Shown here in pieces: positions 33,463 through 45,389 of a stretch of 64,000 bases of DNA (the stretch's first letter is position 1; each line of letters opens with the position of its first letter). This stretch comes from Buddleja alternifolia (taxonomy: Eukaryota; Streptophyta; Magnoliopsida; Lamiales; Scrophulariaceae): contig CM033406.1 of the NCBI GenBank assembly GCA_019426215.1, forward strand, positions 4,355,001 through 4,419,000. Reading direction: 5' to 3'. Under the pieces are notes generated by a model. The model worked only from the letters and a program-made list of their open reading frames with translations, searched no databases and was not told the DNA's origin. The translations under genes were made by a program, and so were the position numbers.

Positions 33463-35605
33463 TGTTAGAGTTAGTGCCCGGCGCACCAATTTTTGGGCGC
33501 CATTCTTTGTAATAGTAATTCTAGAGTTGAACAATCTTTTTCTTATAAATAAAGTCAATCTCTTTTTATATATGTGGCATGTCTTTATCCTTAAATTAGT
33601 TTTTACTTTGGCTTAGAATAAAGTCCCGAAGGATCACACATAGCTATGGGACATCATTGCATATTGGGTGTGGCAATGATGGAATATGTCTCGAACGCTG
33701 TGATCTTTAAACATTGTTCCAAGTCGTGAAAGGGTTCATCGAGATAAAGGGATATCGATGCAACCCAAAAGACTTGCTCATCTGATGCATACTCTGGGAG
33801 AAGTGTATCTCGATCCATAGATACTGGCACGGTGAAAGCCAATGCATATATGAGGGTTGCCATTGTGGTAATGGGCGAACTGAGCAACCCCATGGAAGTT
33901 CCTAAAATGGATTCCCAGTCGAATGTGGAACTTCCAGTGGTCTTGTAGTATAAGAGTAATCCTTATGGACCTAAGATTCAATTGGATGTCTTATGCGTAA
34001 CCGCGCATGTTCTTAATTTGTTACATGATCACTTCAGATGATCGAATATGGGCAAACTCAGACATGCACGTCTTACGTAGTAAGGCACGTGAGAATCAAA
34101 AGGAATCTATATCTGACATTACCCATTCGGTTAATCTCCTATGGTTACATAGTGAATCAACTTAAGGAATCTTCGGCCGAAGTATGATGTCTAAAGAGGC
34201 GTAGGTTTTCCTCGTTTAGATAGTCGAAATCGATTAAACATAACGTGGGAAACATAGTATTGAATTAATAGAGCTTCGACCTTAGCCACTACTCTAGATT
34301 CAATCGGGAGATTAGATAGAGAGATCTTACTTATGCGAGGATCACGATTGCAAAAGGCGTATCTTTATTTTCGTTTTATCTAGGTCTTTGGGACCCTATG
34401 CTTGGTGGGAAACCGCGATTTGTAAGTGCCGAGAATTAGCTTGGTGACTAATTCGAGGCTTGATTAAATCAAAGGATTAATTTAATCAAGTACTTTCCAT
34501 TTTAGGATGGTACACTAGCACTGTGGGAAAGTGCACTTACTACTAGATAGAAACGAGCCTAAGGGGTCACACACTAACTCGAGAGAGTCATTGCTTGAAT
34601 AGATGTGATTAATCAATTTCGAGGAAATGGAGGGAATGAGGAAAGTGTAGTTCTTTCCTAATATGGAATACAAATTAATTGAAGGATTCAATTAATTTTA
34701 CTCTTTTAATTAATCTTGTAGAATAATTAAATTAATGGACTTAGTAAAGTCCAAGTATTTTATTTAATTGGGTAGGACCCAAGTTAAATAAATAAATGTT
34801 GGAATTAGTCCGTTGGATTTAATTTGACTTGTATTTAATTGATGGGTTGAACCTATAATTAAATTGAGAAGTCAAATTTAAATCCTAGGATCCAATTGAC
34901 TTGTGTTGACCGATTTTTTGAGTTAAAGATAAGGGTGGGGGCGTTTTTTATGTGGTGGACGAGGAAAAGAGTTTTCCCCTCCTCTAAGTCTTCATAGGTT
35001 GAGGATTACTAGAGAGTTTAGGAGAAAGAAAGTTTCCTTTTCCTAATAGGACTCTAGGTAATCTTCACCTTTAAATAAGAGATGGAGAAGACTAAAATAA
35101 TTAATCAAGAATTGTTGGAATATTCGCCCCCCTCACTAGACCTAAAAATCAGCCACCTTCCCCCATCTTTCCAACAAGACGTCGTTCTATTCATGTGTTG
35201 AATTAAACGATTTAGAAAATATTCCTACCCTTCACATAATCAAGCCTAAGTTAAGCTTAGAATTGTTTTGTTGTCTAGCACACAAGGCAAGACGGTTGGT
35301 GACTTGAACGAGGTGTGGATACATCTTAAGGTGCGACGCTTGGAGCACTCTACACAGGGAGATACGAAAAAGACGACGGGCAATTTCTCACCCAAGGGAA
35401 ATTGTGTGGATTTGCACCACAGGGTTGCTGAGATCCAAAGTACGAGGTAAAGCAAAATTTTCGAAAGGTATAATTTCGCTTACCTCCTTATCAAATTCGA
35501 TCGAACCAATTCCATATTCCTGTTTTCGGGTGGTTGTACGTTTACTTTTGTAAAATTTTAATTTCCACTGCCACAAGCCACCCGAGGGAATGAGTCAACC
35601 CAACA
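33463..35605 (+). repeat. B2 5' LTR
   Basis: It runs TGTTAGAGTTAGTGCCCGG to GAGTCAACCCAACA. The first 40 bp include the near-palindrome GGCGCACCAATTTTTGGGCGCC. A TATA-like TTTAAATAAG near 35072 is the best promoter candidate. Confidence 0.92.
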
Positions 35606-35606
35606 G

Positions 35607-35620
35607 TGGTATCAGAGCCA
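35607..35620 (+). other. B2 primer-binding site
   Basis: TGGTATCAGAGCCA, complementary to the 3' end of initiator Met tRNA, one base after the LTR. Confidence 0.94.
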
Positions 35621-37327
35621 TGGTTTGGCTCGATCGAATTATTTATGTGATTATGCATGTTTGTTTTTACGTTTTAAATTGTAAAATCGAAAGCATGATA
35701 ATCAATATGTTCATTGTTAGACTAGGATTGATTTTGATTTGGGATGTTGTTTGATTTTTATGATTTTAATGTTTAAAAGTCATTGGTTTGAAAAATCATG
35801 AAATCTGAAATTTGGGTATATGATTGTTTTTGAAGGTTTTGATCTAATTTTATGAAATCACCTTTGGTGGGGTGTTGCGAGATGGTTGAACTGAAGGTTT
35901 AATCATCAAGTAATAAAACTCAGACCTTAGGAGAATTCAGATTCGTTAATCGAAACTCGAAAGAATCACGAACGTGCGAAAAACTGATTTGAAAAATCAC
36001 AAACAGCAACAGCCACTGCACGCAGCGCCCAGGCGTGGGGTAACCCACGCCCAGGCGTCGGTCAGGCCACGCCTAGGCGTGGTCAACAGAAAGTTAAATA
36101 AATAAAAAAATTCCTTTCTTCATACTTTCTGGAGGTGAGTGACCCAAAGACCTTACCTATGATGTTTTAGACTTGTAAACTCTAAGAAAGGTTTTAGAAA
36201 TCAATATCAAACTTATCCCAATGATATTTGCAATCTAGTTTGAATGATGAATAGGTAAAATTTACTTTATCGCATGTATGTTTGTTGCTTGGCATGTTTA
36301 TGTGATAAAAGGATGAACCACGAGCCTAGTCGTAGTGTTGTTTTTCTCTGTATGTAATTATTCTAGAGTTGTAAATAATAGCCGGTTTGGCTCTTTACTT
36401 TTCCGTATAGTAGATTAGTAGTTTTTGGTATTCTATGTAATCGAAGACGGAGCAAAGAGACGGAGCCAAGACTTGAAAACTTGTATGTTGAGATGATACC
36501 ATTGTAATAGTCTAGGCTATTTTTTTTATTTTCTATTATGTCCAAACCCACTTTGGCTCGAGTGGGTTACTAGGTTAGGGCTCGAGGTGGTTCATCCTCA
36601 TTTTTACCGCTTTGTGGATGTTTTACTTATCTGTCTATGATGATTATGTTATGTAATGCATGCATAGGATAGATAATTAAAACAAGATAATTAAATCTGA
36701 TGAGACCCCCCAATAAGCATGTTATAATTCCCTCCTGCGAAAATAATAGGCTTATGTGATAGTAAGAATGGAATTCTATTGTCATGCCTTCCATTATAAC
36801 TATTCACCATGTGAAACGCCGCTAAAGGTTCAATCCTTTTGCTCAGAAAATGGGGTGGATTGGATCTGAGGTAGGTTGTGAGTGTTTACTAAGCACTACA
36901 GTGCCCCGTGGAAATCGGTTGGTTTCATTGCTTTGCTCAGAAAATGGGGGCAATGAAATTGATGGTTATACACGGGATATTTGATGGGTCGAGCCTAACA
37001 TCGTCCCTCATGTGTTAGCTCAGAAAATGGGGCACAAGTGGGAGATGAGGAAAACCATCTTGAGAACTATCTAAAAAGATAGAAGGTCCGGTAAGGCTAC
37101 TATTTAAAATCATTGTATGTTAGCTCAGAAAATGGGGCATATAATGAAGTGAGAATAGATCTCAAGCCCACTAAAGAAACTAACGTTTCTTCGAATCATG
37201 TCAAAAGGGTGGTGTGATTTGAGAAAAATAGTGGGAGACTTGTACAATTAAAGACCAAATTGTATAAGGACTTTATTTGAAAATCCGTTATTAATTGTTT
37301 GTTTTGCATTTTTGTAGATAAACGAAA
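35621..37327 (+). other. B2 long untranslated leader
   Basis: This 1.7-kb leader has no convincing ORF. At 36021-36083 it holds a cluster of GCCCAGGCGTGG-type palindromes. A consensus-like 5' splice site (GAG|GTGAGT, 36135) and a pyrimidine-rich 3' splice site (TTTTTGTAG, ending 37317) bracket most of it, 10 bases before the gag ATG. The hairpin array at 36835-37146 lies inside this possible intron. Confidence 0.6.
36835..37146 (+). other. Four-hairpin array in the B2 leader
   Basis: The 15-base word GCTCAGAAAATGGGG occurs exactly four times, at 36841-36855, 36935-36949, 37018-37032 and 37123-37137. Each is enclosed by its own inverted repeat: CAATCC/GGATTG, TTTCATTGC/GCAATGAAA, TGTG/CACA (plus outer CCTCAT/ATGAGG) and CATTGTATG/CATATAATG. 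The stems differ but still pair, while the loop does not change. Confidence 0.8.
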
Positions 37328-38110
37328 ATGGCTAAAAATCCTCTTTATACAATTCTTGAAACCAACAAACTGAACGGACCAAACTTTTCGGACTGGCTTA
37401 GAAACCTAAAAACCGTTCAATATGAAAAGAAGGATTATATCCTGAAGGCTATACAGCCGGAGATTAACGATGAAAGCCGTGACGAGGATAGAGAGTACGC
37501 AAAGCTGTGGTCGGATGATAACATCCAAGCTAGATGCATCATCATGACTTCTATGTCAAATGAGTTGCAAAAGCAACATGAAAATATGATGATGGCAAAG
37601 GAAATCATCAACCACTTAGAAGAGCTTTACGGTACTAAGACTAGGAGAGAACGATATGCTATATCAAAATAACTATTTGGAGCAAGGATGAATGAAGGGG
37701 CGTCTGTGAGTGAACACTTCCTTAAAATGATCCATTGATTCATAAGATGAATGGTTTGGATGTGCTACTCGACGGAGACCTTTGTGTCGACCTTGTGCTT
37801 CAATCTCTCCCAAAGTCATATGATCAATTCGTCATTAATTTCAACATGAACAACTTGAATGCTTCATTGAATGAATTGTTGAACATGTTGATAACTGCTG
37901 AAAGCACCATCAAGAAGGATAAACCGGTGCTTCTTATGAATTCCTCTTCAAAAGCCAAGAAGGTCAACAAGAAGAAGAATAAGACTAAGAAGCTGAAAGG
38001 TAATGGTGGTGTGAAGAAGGGTAAGAAGTCCAAGTCTAAAAAGTCTGATGAGTGCTTCAAATGTGGGAAAGTTGGGCACTGGCAAAGGAACTGCAAAGAG
38101 CCTCTGGCTC
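37328..38110 (+). pseudogene. B2 Gag, broken by a stop and a frameshift
   Basis: Gag starts MAKNPLYTILETNKLNG at 37328, ten bases after a possible splice acceptor. The first frame runs about 114 residues to a stop after ERYAISK (37670-37672), then continues in the same frame to about 37735, where a frameshift moves it to the frame carrying DLVLQSLPKSYDQFV. A lysine-rich stretch (about 37950-38045) and an intact CCHC zinc knuckle (CFKCGKVGHWQRNC, about 38057-38098) close the protein, consistent with RNA binding during particle assembly. Confidence 0.87.
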
Positions 38111-41100
38111 AAAGTATGTTCTTTGTTGAAATTAACTTCACTGTTAACAATTCTTCTTGGGTTCTTGACACTGAATGCGGTGTTCATATCTGCAATGATT
38201 TGCAGGTGATGAAAAGAACCAAGGAGCTAAGTAGAGGAGATATGACCCTGCGGATGGGGAATGGAGCATTGGTTGCTGCCAAAGCCGTGGGGACAATCTA
38301 CTTAGAGTTAGGAGATAGGAAATTAGGTTTACATTCCATTTATTTTGTTCCAGAAATAATAAGAAATATTATCTCGATTCCGGTTTTTGATAGAGAAGGA
38401 TATTATTTTGAGATTCGTAATAAAAAATTTCTTTTGTTTTATGAATCGTCTCTTATTATGGAATCGAAAATGAAAGATGGAATATATACTATATCCCCAA
38501 TAATTTCCAATCTCAATATTCAACAAAGTAACAAACGTAAACAAGATAATCAAGTAAACACACAAATGTGGGACGAAAGACTTGGACATATTTCCAAAGA
38601 AAGAATTCGAACATTGGCAAAACATTTAGGTGTAAATGACTTAGATAAATTGTCAAGTTGCGAATCATGTCTTAAAGGAAAAATGACCAAGTTACCGTTT
38701 TCGGGGAAAGCGGAACGAGCCACAAAACCATTGGACTTGGTCCATACGGACGTGTGTGGACCAATGAGTGTGAGCACTCATGGTGGCCAAAGCTACTTCA
38801 TAACTTTTACCGATGATTATTCACGGTATGGTTATTTATATCTTATGAGATATAAATTGAATCCTTTGAGAAGTTTAAGGAGTTCAGAAATGAAGTAGAG
38901 AAACAACTTGGTAGAAGTATTAAGGCTCTTCGATCGGATCCAGGAGGAGAATACTTGTCTACCGAGTTTGTTGATTATCTTAGAGAGAATGGAATTCTCT
39001 CACAGTGGACACCACCCGGCAAGCCTTAACATAATGGGTTAGCCGAGCGAAGGAATCGAACATTGCTAGATATGGTTCGATCCATGATGAATTTCACTAA
39101 AGTTCCTAAGTCCATATGGGGCTATGCTCTTGAAACGGCTGTCTATCTGTTGAATAGATCGCCTAGCAAGACGGTGCCCAATTCCCCATATGAAAGTTGG
39201 TGTGGAAAGACGCCCTCATATAATCATTTGAGAATATGGGGGTGTCCAGCTTATGTAAAGCATTTAGTGGGAGACAAATTGGACCCCAAGTCCTCTTTGT
39301 GCTATTTTGTAGGATATCCAAAGGAAACTGTTGGATATTACTTCTACAGCCCAACGGAACAAAAGGTTATTTTTTCGAGAAACGCCAATTTCTTGGAGAG
39401 GGATCACCTTCTAGATAGAAAAGGACAGGCTGTAGAACTTGATGAGGTCCATGAGAATGGATCAAGTCAAGAAATACAAATTAACCCACCCGACACCACC
39501 GAGGCTACATCAGAGGCACCCACCGAAAACACACAACCTTTGAGGAGATCAAAGAGGATTCCAAAGGAGCCTGAAAGATGGCTAGGCCTATTGAAAGAGG
39601 AGGGTACTCAAGATCCTCCTCTAGACTCTGATCCGAAGAGTTTTAAGAGTGCAATGTCTGACATTGATTCAAGAAAATGGCTAGAGGCCATGACATCCGA
39701 AATGGACTCCATGTACTCCAACAAGGTATGGACCTTGGTTAACCCACCCGAGGGCATCAAGCCCATTAGCTGTAAGTGGGTCTACAAGCGAAAGCTTGGA
39801 GTCGATGGAGAGGTAGTTACCTATAAGGCTCGCCTCGTGGCAAAAGGATTTACTCAAAGACAAGGGATTGACTATAAGGAAACCTTCTCGCCAGTGGCCA
39901 TGCTGAAATCCATTAGGATTATGCTTGCTATATCTGCATATTTTGATTATGAAATATGGCAGATAGATGTAAAGATTGCATTCCTCAATGGAGAAATTGA
40001 AGAAGAGATTTACATGCAACACAAAGTGCTTTACATCCAAAGAGAGCAAACACAAAGTGTGTAAACTCCAAAGGTCCATTTATGGACTTAAGCAAGCTTC
40101 TTGAAGTTGGAACAAACATTTTGACACTGTCATACAAGAGTATGGATACGTTCAAAATGTTGAAGAGGCATGTCTGTATAAGAAAGACAGTGGGAGCGCA
40201 GTCACGTTCATCATACTTTATGTCGATGACATCCTACTAATTGGAAATGATGTAGGGACGATGCAGTCGACTAAAGTATGGCTCTCTAATAAATTCTCCA
40301 TGAAAGATATGGGAGAGGCGTCCTACATACTCGGTATAAAGATCTATAGGGATAGATCGAGTAGGATGCTAGGTCTCTCCCAATCTGCATATATCGATCG
40401 CGTACTCAAAAGATTTGAGATGGAAGAGTCCAAGAAGGGATTCTTGCCAAAAGGACATGGCATCACACTTTCCAAGTCTATGTGCCCAAAGACTGAGGAA
40501 GAAAGAGTGAAAAATGTCCAAAACTCCCTATGCTTCTGCAATAGGTAGTATAATGTACGCGATGATATGCACAAGACCCGATATAGCTTAAGCATTGAAT
40601 GCATGCAGTCGATATCAAGCGAATCCAGGCATGGCACACTGGAGTTCGGTGAAAACAATCCTTAAGTATCTAAGGAGAACTAAGGAGTTGTTCTTGATAT
40701 ACGGGTGAGGAGAATTGGAATTAGAGGGGTTTACTGATTCGAGTTTCCAATCCGACAAGGATGACTCGAAGTCGGTCTCTGGGTTTGTATTTCTGCTTAA
40801 TGGCGGAGCAGTTAGCTGGAAGAGTTCCAAGCAAGCAACCTTATCCGACTCCACCACTGAAGCAGAATTCATTGCAGCAAATGAGGCTGCAAAAGAAGCT
40901 GTTTGGATGAGGAACTTCATCCAAGAATTAGGTGTCATTCCATCCGTTGGGGGATCCAGTGACGGTCTACTGTGATAACAACTGGGCTATTGCGCAAGCA
41001 GAAGAGCCGAGGTCTCATCAGAAATCCAAACATGTTCTGAGGAAATTCCGATTGATACGAGAAATCATTGGAGGAGGCGACGTTCGAATGGAGCGTGTGG

Positions 41101-41207
41101 ACACAGCGGACAACATAGCGCACCCACTCACCAAACCCCTTAGCCAAAAAGTATTTGAAGGACATCTGGGAAGAATGCGCCTTAAGTATATGGGCAATTG
41201 GCGCTAG
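38111..41207 (+). pseudogene. B2 Pol: protease, integrase, RT, RNase H, decayed
   Basis: The protease active site reads LDTECG with Glu at 38173-38175 in place of the expected Gly, so it should be inactive. The integrase zinc region has D for the first His (MWDERLGH) but keeps CESCLKGKM; its core has LVHTDVCGPM, a one-base frameshift near 38860, LRSDPGGEY and the Glu in NGLAERRNR, with a stop just before it near 39025. A long open part (39063-40064) covers the integrase C-terminus and RT motif A (QIDVKIAFLNG). A frame change near 40030 and a stop near 40103 follow; YVDD is intact at 40219-40230. RNase H is frameshifted near 40950 and ends at 41207. Confidence 0.9.
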
Positions 41208-41208
41208 G

Positions 41209-41221
41209 GCAAGTGGGAGAT
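41209..41221 (+). other. B2 polypurine tract
   Basis: GGCAAGTGGGAGAT lies directly before the 3' LTR, and the same core word precedes the B1 and A2 LTRs. Confidence 0.88.
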
Positions 41222-42153
41222 TGTTAGAGTTAGTGCCCGGCGCACCAATTATTGGGCGCCATTCTTTGTAATAGTAACTCTGGAGTTAAACAATCGTTTT
41301 CTTATAAATAAAGTCAATCTCTTTTTATGTATGTGGCATGTCTTTATTCTTAAATTAGTTTTTACTTTGGCTTAGAATAAAGTCCCGACGGATCACACAT
41401 AGCTGTGGGACATCATTGCACATTGGGTGTGGCAATGATGGAATATGTCTCGAAGGCTGTGATCTTTAAACATTGTTCCAAGTCGTGAAAGGGTTCATCG
41501 AGATAAAGGGATATCGATGCAATCCAAAAGACTTGCTCATATGATGCATACTCTGGGAGAAGTGTATCTCGATCCATAGATACTGGCACGGTGCAAGCCA
41601 ATGCATATATGAGGGTTGCCATTGTGGTAATGGGCGAACTGAACAACCCCATAGAAGTTCCTAAAGTGGATTCCCAGTCGAATGTGGAACTTCCAGTGGT
41701 CTTGTAGTATAAGAGTAATCCTTATGGACCGAAGATTCCATTGGATGTCTTATGCGTAACAGCGCATGTTTTTGATTTGTTACATGATCACTTTAGATGA
41801 TCGAATATGGGCAAACTCAGACATGCACGTCTTACGTAGTAAGGCACGTGAGAATCAAAAGGAATCAATCTCTGACATTACCCAGTCGGTTAATCTCCTA
41901 TGGTTACATAGTGAATCGACTTAAGGAATCTTCGGCCGAAGTATGATGTCTAAAGAGGCGTAGGGTTTCCTCGTTTAGATAGTCGAAGTCGATTTCACAT
42001 AACGTCGGAAACATAGTATTGAATTAAGAGAGCTTCGACCTTAGCCACTGCTCTAGATTCAATCGGGAGATTAGATAGAGGGATCTTACTTACGCGAGGA
42101 TCACGAACGCAAAAGGCGTATCTTTACTTTCGTTTTATCTAGGTCTTTGGGAC

Positions 42154-43829
42154 TGACACGAAAAATCCTTACATGTATTAAATAGCAAGTGGACTGGTCG
42201 TGTGTAGTAATAAAGTGGACAATAAAGTTCGGGTTGTCGAACCTCAAGGACTTGTATTTTAGTTTATGATTTTAAAGCAATTGAAGAACTTAAACTAAAA
42301 CAAGAATGAACTAAAATATTATGAAAGTAAGATATAAGAAACAAGATGTCGAAATAAGATAGCTATGGAAGAGAGCAACTAAGACACATGTGTTGGCATA
42401 AATTAATCAATTTTCACTATAAACATGTTCTCATATTATTAGACGAATGTTGCTTTGGTGGAAAAAACCTTAAATAATTACTACCCAATGTCTCGGCTGT
42501 AATAATCCTATGATTAATTGATGGTTCTCTAAATATGTCTATCCGAGAATCTAACCAACAATCATGCATTCAAGTTCTAGAATTTCCCCGGATTAATCCG
42601 GCTAACTGCACCCGGGAATCTCTACCTATCTCTAGGGGCAATTCCCTATTTTTTACGGATTATGTGATGATCCTCTTTGCACCTTAAATTACCTTCTCTC
42701 GAACGAATAATTTAAGCAATAAATCATGCATATGGTAGCTAAGCATATGATGCATTCAAACAAGATCAAGACACAAAGCAACAATAGAATTAATATGAAA
42801 AACACAATTTATAACTCAATTATCATAATTTAGCCTCAACATGGCCTTAGTTCGAAGAATCTATTTCATCATAAAAGATAAAAGATAGGAACTTAAATTA
42901 AGATTCATATTCATAGACAAAAACAAATCCAAATCTAAGAAACTCCCTCGTATTTTTTATGGTTGAACTTCGATCTTCATCTCTTCCATGCTTCTTGATT
43001 TCTTCACCTTCAAAGGTTCTTGATAATCTTCATAACTAATCTAAGGATGATGAAGATGATGATAGGATGTGTTTAGGCTCCCCCAATGGGGAATGTGTTT
43101 TCAAGTGTGTTTTTAGGATGGCCTCCAATCCTCCTTTTATAGCCAAAAAATCCACCTACCAAGAACATGTCCTTCCATTCTCTTTTCTTTCCACCTACCA
43201 TTCTCTTGCTTTCCATCTACCAAGAATGTGAACTACCATTCTCTTGTTTTCCACCTACCATTCTCTTACTTTGCTCCTACCAAGAATGTGAGCTACCATT
43301 CTCTTCCTTTCCATCTACCAAGAATGTGAACTACCATTCTCTTGTTTTCCACCTACTAAGAATGGGAGCTGCCACTTTCGTGTTTTCCAGCGCAGAGATA
43401 GTGTTTTATTCATAAAATTCTCCACAGACCTCCGAATTTGATGCTTCAAGTCCCCATGTGACGATAAGACATACATCTACAACTTTGTAGAAGGCCACTT
43501 CATCCAATTCTATCTCTAAATATATCAAAATGACGTTCCAATGTGGAGGTTGTTTCTGATTTGGCGCCCAGGTGTGCGGAAATGGTACTAAAATATGATT
43601 TTGGCTAACTCCAGCTTGTTTCTTGCTTGTTTGGTCGTAGAGGTGTGAAACATCTTGGCCTAAACTTGTTCTATACGTCCTTTTTCCACCCTTTATTCGA
43701 TTGTATCCACTTAAGGCCTGAAATCACTTAATGGACGAATAAAACGCACAAGTGGCAAAATCAAGCGATAAAAGAGCCTAAAACATAAACGCTAAGGGGC
43801 TTAATAACACGTAAAAATGACTCCTATCA
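42154..43829 (-). mobile_element. Solo LTR C3 (Athila-like), nested in the B2 3' LTR
   Basis: This 1676-bp sequence, read on the minus strand, starts TGATAGGAGTCATTTTTACG and ends TTTTTCGTGTCA. It is flanked by GGGAC on both sides. It matches C1 and the LTR at 31420. A TATA box candidate (CTATAAAA on the minus strand) is at 43135-43142. It is among the youngest insertions in the window because it interrupts B2, which itself interrupts I. Confidence 0.93.
43167..43370 (-). repeat. Minisatellite just upstream of the C3 TATA box
   Basis: The words CCATTCTCTTG.TTTCCA.CTACC and CAAGAATGTGA.CTA alternate about five times over 200 bp, with imperfect units of about 60 bp. Each unit can pair CATTCT with AGAATG. 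C1 and the copy at 31420 lack it and have GC palindromes in the corresponding promoter-proximal position. Confidence 0.75.
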
Positions 43830-45045
43830 GGGACCCTATGCTTGGTGGGCAACCGCGATTTGTAAGTGCCGAGAGTTAGCTTGGTGACTAATTCGAGGCT
43901 TGATTAAATCAAAGGATTAATTTAATCTAGTACTTTCCATTTTAGGATGGTACACTAGCACTGTGGGAAAGTGCACTTACTACTAGATAGAAATGAGCCT
44001 AAGGGGTCAAACACTAACTGGAGAGAGTCACTGCTTGAATAGATGTGATTAATCAATTTCGAGGAAATGGAGGGAATGAGGAAAGTGTAGTACTTTCCTA
44101 ATATGGAATACAAATTAATTGAAGGATTCAATTAATTTTACTCTTTTAATTAATCTTGTAGAATAATTAAATTAATGGACCTAGTAGAGTCCAAGTATTT
44201 TATTTAATTGGGTAGGGCCCAAGTTAAATAAATAAATGTTGGAATTAGTTCGTTAGATTTAATTTGACTTGTATTTAATTGATGAGTTGAACCTATAATT
44301 AAATTGAGAAGTCAAAATTAAATCCTAGGATCCAATTGACTTGTGTTGACCGATTTTTTGAGTTAAAGATAAGGGTGGGGGCATTTTTTATGTGGTGGAC
44401 GAGGAAAAGAGTTTTCCCCTCCTCTAAGTCTTCATAGGATGAGGATTACTAGAGAGTTTAGGAGAAAGGAAGTTTCCTTTTCCTAATAGGACTCTAGGTA
44501 ATCTTCACCTTTAAATAAGAGATGGAGAAGACTAAAATAATTAATCAAGAATTGCTGGAATATTCGCCCCCCTCACTAGACCTAAAAATCAGCCACCTTC
44601 TCCCTCTTTCCAACAAGACGTCGTTCTATTCATGTGTTGAATTAAACGACTTAGAAAATATTCCTACCCTTCACATAATCAAGCCTAAGTTAAGATTAGA
44701 ATCGTTTTGTTGTCTAGCACGCAAGGCAAGACGGTTGGTGACTTGAACAAGGTGTGGATACATCTTAGAGGTGCAACGCTTGGAGCACTCTAAACCGAGA
44801 GATACGAAAAAGACGACGGGCAATTTCTCACCCAAGGGAAATTGTGTAGATTTGCACCACAGGGTTGCTGAGATCCAAAGTACGAGGTGAAGTGAAATTT
44901 TCGAAAGGTATAATTTCGCTTACCTCCTTATCAAATTTGATCGAACCAATTCCATATTCTTGTTTTTGGGTGGTTGTACGTTTACTTTTGTAAAGTTTTA
45001 ATTTCCGCTGCCACGAGCCACCCGAGGGAATGATTCAACCCAACA

Positions 45046-45380
45046 CGTCTGAGGCTGCTAAAGAGGGTGTTTGGATTAGGAAGTGTCTTGGAGAACTTCA
45101 AGTGGTCCCTAGTGTAGAGTTGTCATTGACACTTTATTGTGACAATAACGGGGCTATTGCACAAGTAAAGGAACCAAGGTCTCGCAACAAATCCAAGCAT
45201 ATAGAGAGCAAATATCACATAGTAAGAGAAATCGTTGGAAGAGGAGAGATAACTTTTTAGAGAGTAAATTCAGCAGACAATGTTGCCGACCCATTGACCA
45301 AGCCTTTGACACAGGTAGTGCTGGATCGACATTTTGAGAAGATGAGTATTAGATACCATAGTGATTGACATTGAGTACAA
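45046..45380 (+). pseudogene. Copia I RNase H, part 2
   Basis: This resumes the gene cut at 33462, starting with the right target duplication CGTCT and then EAAKEGVWIRKCLGELQVV. It shows LTLYCDNNGAIAQVKEPRSRNKSKHIE and, after a stop at 45260, NSADNVADPLTKPL, the usual C-terminus of copia RNase H. The polypurine tract (CAAGTAGGATAT, about 45378-45389) is mutated from the CAAGTGGGAGAT form. Confidence 0.87.
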
Positions 45381-45389
45381 GTAGGATAT

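Larger units (their letters stand above)
33463..45045 (+). mobile_element. B2: structurally complete Ty1/copia retrotransposon
   Basis: This element is flanked by the duplication CGTCT (33458-33462 and 45046-45050) in the RNase H gene of copia I. It has a 5' LTR (2143 bp), primer-binding site, 1.7-kb leader, gag, protease, integrase, RT, RNase H, polypurine tract and 3' LTR. The 3' LTR is 2143 bp once the nested solo LTR C3 and its 5-bp duplication are removed, the same as the 5' LTR, and the two look very similar by eye, which suggests a recent insertion. Without C3 it measures about 9.9 kb. All structural signals are present, but the coding frame is broken in several places, so it could at most move with helper proteins. 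Confidence 0.93.
41222..45045 (+). repeat. B2 3' LTR, split by solo LTR C3
   Basis: It matches the 5' LTR throughout. The split is at GGGAC (42149-42153), repeated at 43830-43834. The LTR ends GATTCAACCCAACA at 45045. Confidence 0.92.

Noticed and set aside
36841..37137. CRISPR-like array (short repeats at similar spacing)
   Set aside because: Plant retrotransposon context, only four 15-base repeats, and each repeat is a hairpin loop with its own stem.
37824..38187. Hydrophobic minus-strand frames that look like membrane proteins
   Set aside because: They are the complement of the lysine-rich part of B2 Gag, which gives Phe/Leu-rich codons.
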